Shown: positions 33,796-45,901 of the stretch, one piece after another | Position numbering within the stretch: the stretch's first letter is position 1 | Layout: every line of letters starts with the position of its first letter | Position numbers and translations under genes: made by a program | From: Niebla homalea | Taxonomy: Eukaryota > Ascomycota > Lecanoromycetes > Lecanorales > Ramalinaceae | Assembly: GCA_019925105.1 (NCBI GenBank) | Contig: JAHGAU010000015.1 | Location: forward strand, 558,001 to 622,000 | Direction: 5' to 3' | DNA length: 64,000 nt | Notes under the pieces: generated by a model | Told to the model about the DNA's origin: nothing | What the model saw: only the letters and a program-made list of their open reading frames with translations | Databases searched by the model: none

Positions 33796-34107
33796 GATCA
33801 AAAAAGATTTTGTTCTCTGTGAAGTTGAAGCAGGAAGCTTAGGTTGGCAAAGAAAAAAAAAAAGGTTTATGGAGGCCTCACCATGGTACTTGTGAAACCA
33901 CGAGCGCTAAGGCAACAACCGGATAGAGAACGCCAGAAGAAGAGTTGCAGTGAAGCTCGGCGTGAGGCTGTGAAGGCAGCTCGAATGTATACAGCTAATT
34001 GCGAACATGGGTTCCATGCTATGGATACAAGCAAAGTTCCAGCCAAAGCGCCTTTGCTAAATGCGAACCGACAATGTCACCCTCCAGATATTCGGAATAT
34101 CTCCAGT
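33796..34107. other. Intergenic between dynactin p27 and Mlp1/TPR
   Basis: 312 bp in tandem minus orientation. It includes a 13-base A-run (about 33849-33861) immediately upstream of the p27 gene. No other element was recognised. Confidence 0.5.
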
Positions 34108-37100
34108 TTAAGAGCCTCCGCCACCTCCCCGTATCCTCTTGCCCTGTCCCTCCACCCCAGCACTTTCATCTTGACCGTCTTCTCTCGGCCTCTTATTACC
34201 AGGTACGAACTGTCTCGCGCCGGGATTCATGCCAGCGCTGGTTGGAGAGCCACGACCCTGAGGCTGCCCCTGAGCTCTCGTAGTATCAATGCCAGGTCCA
34301 CCTCGAGCTATACCAGATCCTCGGCCCCGCACACCTCCTCGTTGCGCTCCACCTCTGGGCATAGGCAGGCCCGACTGCAACGGGCGAATGGCATTTAGAC
34401 CGGTGACTGCGTTTGTTTGGTTAATGGGACCCTGTGACTGCGCCTGAGGTATGCCTGAAGTAGGAGGAGGTTTGAAAGGATTTTGGACCGTCGTTGAGGG
34501 TTGGGTGATTGATGGCGTGGATCCCTGCGCTGATGTTGCCGGCGGCGTCTGCTGCAATGGAGTTGGTTGCCCGAATGTTCCCACAGCCGGTTTTGGGCCT
34601 TGCCCGTTCGACTGTAGGGCGTGTGTAGCGGCCGTTGGCTGTCCAGATTTCGCAGTCGATGAACTACGAGGCCTGATTGCTGCTTGAGGATTCTGCGATG
34701 GGGGCGCTGGAGGCTTTGCATCCTTTGCAATCTCCCACACTTCTTTCACTGCCTTTTGGGGTGTATCCTCGGCAGCCTTTGAAACAATATCAAGTTTGAA
34801 TTGGGCATTTTTGTAGTTGTTGGTTGCCAGGTTATTTTTCAAAGCCGTCTTCTTACCTTCCATCATGACAGCGTGTTCCTTGACTGTGTTTGCCTTCTCC
34901 TGTGCCTTGTCTGCCTTCTCCTGGGCCTCTGCTAGACACGCTGCCAGCGACTTCTCATGCTCCTCCTTGAGGGTGGCAACGAGTGCTTCTTTTTGCTTGT
35001 TGACCTGACTTACTAGGTTCGTCCTCATGATCTTTTTCACGGTCTCATTTGAGTTTACAAATGACCGAGCTTCTTGCTCCGTTGGTGACCACATCGGACC
35101 TGGCCCCTGAGAATCTGACTTCACAAGGCCAGCATTGTCATCTGCGACTGACTGATCGGCTTTGACCTTTTGCGGGCTAGCTTGCGGATCAAGTTGGCGT
35201 GCCTTCTCAAGATCGGCTTGGTGCTGGCTTCTAAGCCTTTCCAGTTCTTGCTGGTGCTCAGTCCTCAGTGACTGTAAAGCTTTCTCATGCTCTCCCGCTG
35301 TTTCCTGTCGATGCTGAGCTCTGGAATCCGCCAATTTCTTATTCAGCTGAGCTTTCATGCCATTGACCCGCTGATCGTGACGCTGCTCCAGCTCCTTTTC
35401 CTTCGCACTGATCCGTTCAGCCACTTGATCTGCAATCGAATTGCTGACATCTTCTCCAGAGGCATCTGCAGCTACAGTATTTGCTGTAGCGGACGTGCGT
35501 AAGTTTTCGGCGTCTTGTTGAGCGAGAGCCAGGTCTTCTTTGAGCTTGTCCATCTGACTCTGGAGGCCATTTTGAACGTGATTTGTTGATTGTTGATTTT
35601 GATGTCCCAAATTCCGAAGGGTTGACAGCTCCTGGTTCAACGTGGCAATGGAATCCTCTGATTGCACCTAAAGCAATTCTTGGTTAGTGGTGCTTCTCAC
35701 TGGAGACGAACAGTCAAACTTACAATTTGAGCTTCAAGCTCGGCAATACGCCCTTTGGCGTTACCGAGCTCTGTCTGCAATACAGCGACTTGAGCGGCCG
35801 AATCCTCTGCAGCTTTCTCAGCAGAACCAATTTGTGACTCTGCAGCTTGGGTTGCCGGTTGATTTGATGAAGGCTCCGCACCTTCCTCGACCTCACCTTC
35901 TTCCCCGCTAGCATGTTCCTCGGCGTTTGCTGGAGTCTTCTCTAGGACTACCTTTTCAACAGCCGCATCTCTTTCTGCCTTTGCCACTTCTAGTTGGTTC
36001 TGTAAGTCGGCAAAACTTGATAATTGTTCTTCAAGACCCTGCTTCTCGACGGCAGCAGTTTGGATCGTAGCTTCTTTCTCTCGGATGCGGTCGGCCTGCT
36101 GCTTTGACCTGGTCTTGAATTGTTCGGTCAGTCTGGCTCTCATTGTCTCCAAGCGCTCATTTCCCTGCTCTTGTACCTGAACAACCTGCGCAGTAGCAGC
36201 ATCGAGCTGCTCTTGCAAGGACGCTTTCACGGAACTCATTTCATCACGTTCAGATTCCAAGGAACGGACCTGCTCCTTAAGGGCTTCGAGCTCCGCCGGA
36301 TCAACACGATCGTATTTTTGGAGCACATTCTGAGCGCGTTGTTGCCAACGGTCTGCATTTTCTTTCAGCAGCTTGACTTCACCCTCTTGAGCCTCGCGCT
36401 CGCCCTTGAGATCGGAAATCTCGACCTGCATGGGCTCAATCTTGATCCGGAGCTCTTCGACCTCCTGAGTCCGACTTGCAAGAGCTGACTGAGCTTGTCT
36501 TGCTTCCGAGCGAAGCGTCATGTTGGACTCACGATGCGTGTTCAGATCATGTATAGTTTCCATCAGCTTGTTGTGGTCAAGAGCAGACCGTTGGGTCTCT
36601 GCCTCTGTACGACGCTGTTGGTTCAGCTTCAATCGGGAGTCATCGAGTTGAGACTGAGTGTAATCCAACTGCTGTTTTAGTCGTTTGGCCTCTTGAGAGG
36701 AAAGCTCCAGTTGCACATCCACGATCTCTTTCTCGCGCCGAAGATACTTGACGACTTCTTGTAGGTTGTCTAGACCGGCAGCTGCGTCTGTCTCACTCGA
36801 CTCCCCTTGGCCGTCCACCACTCTCCTTTGGGCAGTCGTAAGCGTCTCTAGTTGTTGGTGCAAACGGTCGTTCTGTAGCTTGAGATCTTGACGCGCAGCT
36901 CGGAGCTCGCCAATCTCCCTCTCGAACCGCTCCTTTGATTCTCCCCAACTATGTTCACTCTGGTTCAGACTCGACCTGGCCGTTTCTGCTTCAGTCCGCG
37001 CCTCCACCAACTCCATTTTGACTTCGTTAAACTCCCCTCGCACCTTCTGCAATGCCTTTGCTGCGTCTGCGTGTTTGACAAGCTCGTTCTCATAGTTCTG

Positions 37101-40100
37101 CTGGGCTTGCTGTGCGATGCTTGCTTGAGCCTTGAGATCCTGCTGATAGTACTGGGCAGCAGCAGCATGGCGATCGTCTTCGTCTTTGACTTGCGCAAGA
37201 CGCGTCTCGAACTCCTTACGCTGCTCTTCCATACGGTGGTCATGTTCCGCTTGTTTATTGCGTAAGTCACCCAGTTCAGAGCTGGAATCCGCCAACTCGG
37301 TCGAGATATCCTGTGTTCGCTGCTCAAGCTCCTTGATTCGCGTTTCCTTCTCCTCTATCAGTTTGTCAGTCTCTTGGCGGTATAGGTCCTGCGTTAGATT
37401 CAAGCTGTTCAATTCGTCCTCTGACGCTTGACTGATGGCCTTGTACTGCTCCACTTGCGACTTCGCGTCTTCAAGCTCGTTCTTCGAGAGGTCAAGATCG
37501 CGCTGCAATTCAGAGACCTTTACACCAAGCTCCTGTTCCTGTGTCATATTCGAATCCGGGGGCGGGTTATCATTGCCCGTTCGATCTCCACGAGCTATCG
37601 ATTGATTTGCGAGGGACGATTGCATGACATCGAGGCGCTCTCTCGCGCTTCGCAATTCAATTGTCAATTCATCGACTTGCCTATTCAGATAGTCCTTCGT
37701 CGTGTTCGCCTTTGCCAGCTCTTCTCGCAGTGACCCGACGCTAGACACAAGATCGTCAATGCGCTTTTGACTTTGCCCATGCTCATACTCTCGTCGTGAA
37801 GCAGATCGCTTGCCCTCTTCAGTCTCCTCGCGAAGGCTGGTCTTGGTCCGTTGCAGGTCTGACTCTAGAATGTCAATCTGAGCTTGTAGTCTACGCCGTG
37901 ATTCGTTCTCAGAGTGCTCCCGTTCGTTGAGCAGGCTCTGAAGGCTGGCGTTCAGAGAATTGAGACGTCCTCGCTCGATGATGAGGTTTTCGTTGTCATC
38001 ATTGATTCGCTTTTCGATCGTCTTCCAAAATTCTTTTTCGGCCTTCAGATTGGCAGTCTCGTTTCGCATGCTGTCGATGATACCTCGGGCTTCTACCAAG
38101 TCTTCAGCAGCTTGTTGAACGCGCAAATCCTGCTTCGCAGCGTTTTCGTACAACGCCTGGGTCCTCTTCTGCTGCTCAGCATTCTCACTCTTGAGCATTG
38201 TGTAATTAGCCTGCAACATTTCGTAGCGCTCATGCGCCAAGGTTGCCTGACCACTACTTCTTGCAGCTTCACTGCGTAGCTGGCTGTTTCCTTTCGAAAG
38301 TTCATCAATTTGCTCCTTCATCGTAGCCCTATCCGTGGCCGCCTCAGTTCTATAGTTGTCAAAGTGTTCCTGCATGTTCTTCAGAAGCTTCGCATAATCT
38401 GTCATATCCTTGGACGATGAAGTCTCTTCAACACTGTTCATTACATCGCCTTCCATCGATGCAGTCCTCCCTCTTCCACCATTTGCGAGCTGTCCAGGGC
38501 TTGAGCCGACGTCACTTCCCTGCGGCAATTGGCCTCGATGATCTAGCATTTGCCTAAACATATCTCGCTCCCGAATGTAGCTCTGAGATTGAGTAATGAG
38601 AGATTTAATTTCATCCTTGCAGCGTTCATACTTCTGCTGCAACTCTTCCCAATTATGTGCAGCCTCTGTCTGCTTCCTGAGCGCTTCTTCATGCTCCATC
38701 CGGTCACCGATTTCTCTTGTCACTTTCAACAGCTTGGTGTTTTGTTCTTGCAGATCAACGATACCACGGAAAGTCACTAGATTATTGCTTATGTAACTGT
38801 CGGTATCGTTCATGCCTTGATTATCGCCATCCATCTCACCATGGGCAAGTTTTTCCAATTGCGCTCGTCCTTCAGCGCCGAGTTCTTCTTGTCCTTGTTC
38901 GCGGAGATGAGCTTCCATGAGCAGCATCTTGACTTGAGAGCTAAGATCCCGCAGCTGCTGACGGAGAACATCGCTCTCCCTGGCTTTTGCATCGACCTGG
39001 CCTTCCTGCTTTCTAACAGCCTTGACCGCCAAATCACGCTCTTTACCCATAGTGTCGACGAGCGAAGAGAGGTCGGCCACTTCAGATTCCAGACGCCCAT
39101 GCTCGATCTTGAGATCCTCGATCTCCGGAGATTGATTCTCCATGTCAGCCATCAAGCCATCGATTGTGGTTGTCAGTTGCTCATTTCTACGCTTTTCGGT
39201 ATTCAGTTGTCTCCTCAGGTCGTTCGCGTCGCTCACCAATTGGGTCACGCTAAGATTACCTTTCATTCGGGAAGAGCTTGGGGAGAACGGACGAGGTGTG
39301 AGGTCACCTCTTGCCGGGGACTGTGCAAGCAATCCATTGAGTCCATTGGGTGGAGTGTTTGGCAAACGCTCTTGTTCTTGGAGATTGGCATTGTCATTTT
39401 GAAGACCTTCAACCTGCAGCTCGAGCTGCTCAATCTTTTCTTCTGCCGCCTCGCGTGCGCCATGTTCCGTGTTAAGTTCAGCACCTACTCGGCCGAGCTC
39501 TTCCCGGTAGTCATGCCTCAGCCTTTCAACTTCATCGTTGAGTTCTTGTGCCCTGGCTCTCTCCGTGCTCGCAGAGTTTTCCCTTAGCCTAGCGAGGCGA
39601 TTTGTAGACTCGAGCTCGTCTTTGAAAGCATTTTCCTTCTGAGCGATCTCTTCTTGCAAGGTCTGTATTCTTTGCGATCTCTCATCGGCTTTCTCGGAAA
39701 TTTCTTCTACCACCCTTCTCAAGCTGCTCTCCACGCTCTGAAGCTGTCTCACTTTTGATGATTCTTCTTCATTCTGCACTTGGAGCTGGGCTATCTGCTG
39801 ACTTTTCTGCTTACGATATTTGGTGTGCTCTTCAGATTTGGTTCTCAATTCGCTCTCCGCCCATTCAGTCCTCCTTTCTAGCTGGAAATTCAATTGCTTC
39901 TGATTCTCTTCCCGAAAAGCAGCAGCAGCGGATTTGGCGCATTCTTCTTGAAGCTGCTGCTCGAGCTCTGAGACCTGTTTCCTCAAACCGACAGACTTGT
40001 GGTGTTGGGCTTCGAGCTCACGCGTGATTTCATCACAGGTAGTATTCTTCGAGTCTAGGAGTGATAACGTGTCTCGGTTTGAGCTCTCTAGAGACTCTAT

Positions 40101-40533
40101 TCGAGTTTTCAGCGTAGTAGTGTCGGCTGTTGACGCGGAAGTAGATTGCCGTAGAACGTGAAGCTCAGATTCGATTGATGCTCTTGCACTCTCTGCCACA
40201 TCGTCAGATATCTTCCTATGAGGGTTCTTGTCAAGCTTTACCTTGATCTTGCAGCTTTTGTTGGAAGAAGGCTACTTGCTTGTGACTTTTCTCGAGCTGA
40301 GACTTGAGTACCTTTGTCTTCGATTCATGTCGTCGCACGGCAGCCTCGGACTCCACGCTCAATCTCAGGTTTTCAGACTGAAGGCCACGATAGTCGTTGG
40401 CTTTATCCAGAATCTTGCCTAGTAGTTGCTGGACAAGCTCAGTGGTAGGTGCATCGATGAGTGTTATGAGCGAAGCCTGAGGAACAGAGCAGAAGCTGGA
40501 GAGCTGCGGTAGGTCAAGCTCTGCGACCGCCAT
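34108..40533 (-). CDS. Mlp1/TPR-type nuclear basket nucleoporin
   Basis: Three exons (40242-40533, 35724-40192, 34108-35667) give 2106 aa. Nearly the entire protein to about residue 1750 is heptad-rich coiled coil with Glu, Gln, Leu, Arg and Lys. This is the hallmark of Mlp1/Mlp2/TPR, which form the filaments of the nuclear pore basket and take part in mRNA quality control and chromatin tethering. The C-terminal 350 residues change to a Pro/Ser/Gln-rich disordered tail with RG repeats (RGGAQRGGVRGRGSG) and a final basic-glycine stretch. The first intron is 49 nt, with a good CTGAC branch site and a CAG acceptor that alone restores frame. Start MAVAELDLPQLSSF matches the family. A Sec31- or myosin-like coiled coil is less likely given length and tail. 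Confidence 0.88.
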
Positions 40534-41012
40534 GACGGCGGCTTTGAGACGTGTCACTTGCAGTGCTGGACTGGAGCCATACGATTAGAGGCACAACAGG
40601 CCCTTTATTGAAAAGATTAGGATACTATAAGATCAACGACCTTTATGCGGTGGAGAGCATACCGCTCGGTGCAAAAGGGCGTAACCAAATGAATGATTGT
40701 AAAGAAGGGATGAGTGCAGGTCACCCCACTAGTAAGGCCAAATTGAAGCCGAGATCACTAACAGTAAGAGTGATGCGTGAACAATGCGTCGAATATTGAA
40801 GCGCGACTCAAGGATCAAAGGCGCCTTGACCGTTTTGGGACTAGAACAGCCAGTGAATCACTTCCGACCATGCTACTTATTTCATCTCCAAAAGTTCTTT
40901 GAAGATCGACCTTCCTTCCATGCAACAGCAGCGCTGAAGAGCCGGCCTCTTTGGCTCTTAACTGTAAGCCCAGATCTCCCGCATCCAGCTCTACTCCATA
41001 TGTTTGCCCAAG
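40534..41012. other. Divergent promoter region, Mlp1/TPR and TFIIE-beta
   Basis: 479 bp between two divergent ATGs. No gene or repeat was seen. It should hold both promoters. Confidence 0.5.
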
Positions 41013-41873
41013 ATGTCATACCTTCAGGATCAGCTGTCTGCATTCAAGAGCAGCGTGAGCTCGTCCTCCTCTAAGATTGCCAACAAGAGGACTGTCGCGG
41101 GTGCCTCGAACGGTACAGCGACTCCTCCGTCATCAAGTCAGAATGGCAAAGACGATCTTAAGAGGAAGCGACCCGATCAAAATGTCATCTATTCGCAGCC
41201 CGCAGACACAGGCACAGGGCGAAATACCATGACTCAAGTCATCTATGCGGTGGAATACCTCAAGACAAAAAACACTCCCCAAACCCTCACGGATATCTTC
41301 TCCTACCTTTCTGTAAACCACATGTCCGATAGCTACAAGCGCACGCTCGGCACCATACTCATGAACCATGACAAAGTCGAGTACGACCGCAAGAAAGACG
41401 GCGGAGAAGGCACCTTCAGATTCAGACCTGTCCACGACATTCGCTCGAGGGATACCCTACTTCGACATCTGCAATCCCAGCGCTCGGCTCAAGGCCTCAG
41501 CGTTCGAGAGCTACGAGATGGTTGGCCCGGCGCAGAAGCTGTCATTGACGATCTGGAGATCGAGGGTAAGCTGCTTGTCACCAGGAACAAGAAGGACAAT
41601 CACGCCAAGATGGTCTGGGCAGATGACCCCTCTCTCTTCTACCCCATCGACGATGACTTCAAGATGATATGGCAGAAGGTCCGCTTGCCGGAGCCGAGGG
41701 CGCTGGCCGATGAGCTGGAGAAGGCCGGGTTGACGCCTGCGAATAAAAGCAGAAATGCGAACAAGGTGGTCAAGCAAGAGGTCAAAAAGACCAAGAAGCC
41801 ACGAAGGGGGGGGAAGACCACTAACACGCACATGCAAGGCGTTTTGAGGGACTACTCCCATCTGAAGAAATGA
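41013..41873 (+). CDS. TFA2: Transcription initiation factor IIE subunit beta
   Basis: Single exon, 286 aa from the ATG at 41013. TFIIE-beta joins TFIIE-alpha to recruit TFIIH and help open promoter DNA for RNA polymerase II. A Ser-rich N terminus is followed by two winged-helix modules: VIYAVEYLKTKNTPQTLTDI...LMNHDKVEYD and LRELRDGWPG-type text with IDDLEIEGKLLVTRNKK. Then comes the conserved DDPSLFYPIDDDFKMIWQKV and VRLPE block. The Lys/Arg-rich C terminus (KKTKKPRRGGKT) ends in the typical THMQGVLRDYS motif. Every diagnostic piece is present and no intron is needed. Confidence 0.95.
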   Translation: MSYLQDQLSAFKSSVSSSSSKIANKRTVAGASNGTATPPSSSQNGKDDLKRKRPDQNVIYSQPADTGTGRNTMTQVIYAVEYLKTKNTPQTLTDIFSYLSVNHMSDSYKRTLGTILMNHDKVEYDRKKDGGEGTFRFRPVHDIRSRDTLLRHLQSQRSAQGLSVRELRDGWPGAEAVIDDLEIEGKLLVTRNKKDNHAKMVWADDPSLFYPIDDDFKMIWQKVRLPEPRALADELEKAGLTPANKSRNANKVVKQEVKKTKKPRRGGKTTNTHMQGVLRDYSHLKK

Positions 41874-42102
41874 GCAGGTGATGCGTTCAAAATTCAAAGT
41901 GATGTTAGCGATGGAGTTGGGGCTTGGAAATTGCTCGAAGGCTTTTCAACTGGCGGCAAAGATGGGGTTTGCCAGAAAAAATTAGCGTGCATTATTTAGA
42001 TTATACCCTGGCTATGATCTACAATCATACAACAACATTCCTTGCTGGGATCTTACCTGCGACATTGATTATCCTTGGATCGATCTTGGACGGCCAACCT
42101 CC

Positions 42103-43044
42103 TCATACATCCTTCCGTATTCCAAAAAAATAATTCCCCCATCTCTCCCCTGTTGGTACTACCCGCCAACCAAGACCAGGCACATATACCACACCCATCA
42201 GCCTCATTCCACCCCCGGCTCCCCAGCCCTCCCTTTTCGCAAACCAGCCCTGCAACTCATCAGCATTGATGTATTTCTCCCACTGATGCGTCCCCCTCGG
42301 CACCATCCTCACAACCTCCTCAGCCACGAACTTGGTAGTAAACCAGCTCGTCCATGTCCTTGCGATAGTGCTCAACACCAACCAACCCCCAGGTCTGACA
42401 AATTGCAGACAGTTCTCCAGAAAGGCGGACGGCTTGTCGATATGCTCGATGACTTCGAAGAGTGACACCACATCGAATTGCTCATCTTGAGATCTCGGCT
42501 TCACCAAACCTTCCATCGATTTGTTCTCATACATTAACCGCCCAGGCTCCATAAGTAAAGGATCACTCCTCGCATGCTGCCTAGCGACATCAATGACCTC
42601 CTTGCTCGGATCGATGGCCAATACACCAGCCGTGCGAGGCAGTCGCGCAGCACTCTCTGCAAAAATGCCGCCCCCACAACCGATATCCAAGTAGCGTTTC
42701 GGACGTGGAGCAGATGGATATGAAGCAAAACATGACTTGATGAAGTCATGGCGTAGGGGATTCATCCGGTGGAGCAGGCCCGAAGGGCCATGAGGATCCC
42801 ACCAAGTCGAGGCGAGGTTGTTGAAGTGTGAGACTTCGGACGGGTTAACCGAGGAGGATGTTGCACGCCGATGAGGAACTTGATGAAGATATCGGCAGTA
42901 ACTTTTGGCGACTGTCAGCTTTGGGATTGGGAAACGAGCTCGCATGGAAAGAGCCATTTCCAGATTCAATCGGATATGTTCAAGGTGTGCATGGCCTGCC
43001 TCGTCAAACTCCAAACTTTCCCCCGTTGTATTGGTGAATACCAT
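42103..43044 (-). CDS. COQ3: Ubiquinone biosynthesis O-methyltransferase COQ3
   Basis: Single exon, up to 313 aa. COQ3 performs both O-methylations of coenzyme Q synthesis at the mitochondrial inner membrane. The SAM-binding motif I is YLDIGCGGGIFAES, followed by the acidic post-motif AIDPSKEVID, motif VSLFEVIEHIDKP, and RPGGWLVLSTI. The FNNLASTWWDPHGP entry segment is diagnostic of UbiG/Coq3. Two starts are possible. The ATG at 43044 adds 29 residues of acidic sequence, whereas the ATG at 42957 gives MALSMRARFPIPKLTVAKSY, a better mitochondrial presequence. I favour the downstream start. It is divergent from the mitochondrial Phe-tRNA synthetase gene. Confidence 0.93.
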   Translation of the reverse strand: MVFTNTTGESLEFDEAGHAHLEHIRLNLEMALSMRARFPIPKLTVAKSYCRYLHQVPHRRATSSSVNPSEVSHFNNLASTWWDPHGPSGLLHRMNPLRHDFIKSCFASYPSAPRPKRYLDIGCGGGIFAESAARLPRTAGVLAIDPSKEVIDVARQHARSDPLLMEPGRLMYENKSMEGLVKPRSQDEQFDVVSLFEVIEHIDKPSAFLENCLQFVRPGGWLVLSTIARTWTSWFTTKFVAEEVVRMVPRGTHQWEKYINADELQGWFAKREGWGAGGGMRLMGVVYVPGLGWRVVPTGERWGNYFFGIRKDV

Positions 43045-43238
43045 GGATCATCCTAAACGTATGCTCATATATGGCAAGCATCATGGACATGTTCAGTAGG
43101 AGATGTCCAATAGCTTGGAGGTAAAGCACAATGACGCAAAGTTGATATTGCGCGTCTAGCGCGCTTAGGCGTCACATCGAGAAATTCCAAAGCTTCACTC
43201 CCAAATACTCAAGACAAAAGCTTTAATAGGGCGACAGT

Positions 43239-44731
43239 ATGAGACTAACTGCTACTGGAAGAGCTGTCAGACTATCATGGAGTCTCAGATGTGCTCCGAC
43301 CAGCCAATGGAGGCAATCCGTCGCTTCTCGCCTTCAGAAGCAAACAAGGTCCCAGTCGACAGGTATTGCCAAAACTTCCCAAGCGTGACGTTCCATTGCT
43401 TATGAGCACAAGCCGGCGCCACCCCTTCGACAATTGAAGCCAATGGCAATTCGTACCCCACAGATGACTGGACCAACGTTCCCCCCTCCATCCTCTCCTA
43501 CCTGCCCCGCAAACTCCACCTCCAACCCTCACACCCCGTTGCCATCACCCGAGAGGTCATCGAATCCTGCTTCCCTCCCCCAACATACACCCACTACAAT
43601 GAACTCGACCCCATTGTCTCCGTCTTCGAAAATTTCGACTCCCTAAACTTCCCGCAAGACCATCCGGGCAGAAACAGAACGGACACTTATTACCTGAACA
43701 AAAACACGGTCTTGCGAACTCACAGCAGCGCGCACGAGGCGGAAATCTTCAGAAGTAATAAGAGCGGGGGCTATACGATCAGTGCGGATGTTTATCGCCG
43801 GGATGCGATCGATCGGAGCCACTACCCCGTGTTTCATCAGATGGAGGGGGCTCGGATATGGGATCGGACGAAGATTGAGGGTGGGGATGTTGCGAGGGTG
43901 GCAAGGGAGCAGTTGAACCAGCTAAAGGAGCATAACTTAGAGGTTGAAGATCCGAATCCGACGATACATCCAGACAGGAATCCACTGCAAGCGAAATCTC
44001 ATGGTCTGGAAGAGGTGGAGGCAATGGCGGCGCATCTCAAACGCTCGCTGGAGTTGATGGTGAACGAATTGTTCTCACGGGCAAAGAGAGGAGCAAGTGG
44101 TGATGCGGCAGACGAGCCACTCAGGGTTCGCTGGGTAGAGGCCTACTTCCCGTTCACCTCCCCTTCCTGGGAACTCGAGGTTTTTTGGCAAGGCGACTGG
44201 CTCGAGATCCTCGGATGCGGCATCACAAAGCAAGAGATCCAGATCAACGCAGGCGTGCCGGATCAAGTCGGTTGGGCGTTCGGGGTAGGTTTGGAGAGAT
44301 TGGCAATGATCTTGTTCTCGATCCCCGACATTCGATTATTCTGGTCGAAGGATCCCAGATTCATGGGCCAATTCTCAACGAGAGATAATATCAAGCCGTT
44401 TCTACCATTTTCCAAGTACCCAGCTTGTTACAAGGATGTGTCATTCTGGTTGAGAAGCTCGAGCAGCGCTGCTGGCGGGGGGTTGAGGAGCAATTCCCAG
44501 GATTTCCACGAGAATGATGTGATGGAGATCATACGCGACGTTGGTGGAGATCTGATTGAGGACGTGAAACTAATTGACGATTTTTCCCATCCAGTTTCCG
44601 GCAGGAAGAGCAAGTGTTATCGCATCAACTATCGGAGCCTTGAGCGGACTTTGAGGAATGAGGAGGCAGATCAGTTGCATGACAGTGTTGCGACAAAATT
44701 AGTGGAGAAGCTGGGGGTAGAGCTGAGGTAA
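43239..44731 (+). CDS. MSF1: Mitochondrial phenylalanyl-tRNA synthetase
   Basis: Two exons (43239-43362, 43440-44731) give 471 aa, the size of the monomeric mitochondrial PheRS. Exon 1 encodes an Arg/Ser/Thr-rich presequence (MRLTATGRAVRLSWSLR). The class II catalytic core shows motif 2 around ADVYRRDAIDRSHYPVFHQ, the ELEVFWQGDWLEILGCG segment and motif 3 GWAFGVGLERLAMILF. The C-terminal ferredoxin-fold anticodon-binding domain begins at KPFLPFSKYPACYKDVSFW. The chosen acceptor at 43439 yields NGNSYPTDDWTNVPPSI, matching the family N terminus. A second in-phase acceptor after CCCCACAG would remove eight codons. Only 194 bp separate its ATG from that of COQ3. Confidence 0.95.
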
Positions 44732-44951
44732 CTGTTTTGATATGATACCAAAGGGTGAAAATTGATACCCACTGACGACAGTGTTTTGACAAATGCTCAA
44801 GCCTGATTTATTGCCACACTCCCGCTAAAAATGCAATCAAAATCCCCAAGTTGGAGAGGAGTATATATACACACATCATGATGACTGAGTCGTGCTGTCA
44901 TCTAGCAAACTAAATGTCTTTGATCCTCCAATTCAGGATCATGAGTCACGA

Positions 44952-45901
44952 TCAGGAGTTTTTGACTACTCCTACCTTGGCAGCCTATTCAGTAAATTAG
45001 CCTTCGTTCACGGGTACTTCATAAGGGACGTAGAGGGATGAAGCCAGAACCAAGTAGATGAATAAGAAAGGAACCTTACCCTCACAACCCGGCCATTTAA
45101 TGTATAACCCTTCTGGATGGTATTAAACACAGTCCCATCCTCCTTGTCTTCCATCTTCGTCATGAACTGCGCATCATGCAAATTCGGATCGAACCTCTCC
45201 CCCTCCACGCTCGGATCGAATCGCTCCAACCCATGCTTCTTCAGCGTCTGCATCAGAATACTATCCGTCATCTTCAATCCCTGGTATAGATTGTTCAACG
45301 CCTTTTCGCTGCCGCTCGCCGTGTCGGGTGATGAAGGTAGGGAGGATGGATCGACGGTACCGAGGGCGCGATCGAGGTTGTCAACGCTCTCGATGAGATC
45401 GCTGGCGAAGCGGGTGATGGCAAAGGAGCGGGCGGTGTCGATGTCGCGCTTGGTGCGGTCCTGCAGGTTGCGGAAGTCCGCGACGCTGCGGAGATACTTG
45501 TCCTACAGGGCGTTCTGTTAGCTAAAGGGTATCTAGAGGTGTTAGAAATTTCATGTCCGTGTGCATGTTGGTGCACTTTTTGGACCGAAAAGCCAAGCTT
45601 GGTTGAGCGAGAGGGGTACCTTGAGGTCTATGATCTCTCTGTTCTTAGCTTCCAGCTCTTTTCCTGCTGGATCCTCATTTGCATTGCCAGGTGTTGTATT
45701 ACCTGTAGGCGGTGGTTCTGAGTCTGCGCTACCTGCACTTGTCTCTGTAGCAGTAGAATAACGTCTTGGAGCCAGGACGCTGTATGAAACGGGCGATATC
45801 CGTATGGGAGGGAAATGAGTTCTAGGGAGTGCCGATATTGAGCGGTATTGTGGTATTGACGAGCACGACCGTGCCTGCCGAAGTAGAGCTCTTCGAATCA
45901 T
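44952..45901 (-). CDS. MGE1: Mitochondrial GrpE, nucleotide exchange factor MGE1
   Basis: Three exons (45620-45901, 45080-45502, 44952-44984) give 245 aa. MGE1 releases ADP from mitochondrial Hsp70 during protein import and folding. A long Arg/Ser presequence (MIRRALLRQARSCSSIPQYR) is followed by the GrpE coiled coil and the core VADFRNLQDRTKRDI...FAITRFASDLIESVDNLDRAL. The beta domain signature is FDPNLHDAQFM followed by GTVFNTIQKGYTLNGRVVR. The 33-nt last exon adds AAKVGVVKNS, the invariant GrpE C terminus. Without it the protein would appear truncated. An acidic Pro-rich linker separates the presequence from the coiled coil. Confidence 0.95.

Noticed and set aside
38817..39587. 256-codon open frame antisense to the Mlp1/TPR gene
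   Set aside because: It lies inside a strongly coding coiled-coil exon. Long antisense frames are expected opposite Glu/Gln/Leu-rich codons, and its translation has no family features.
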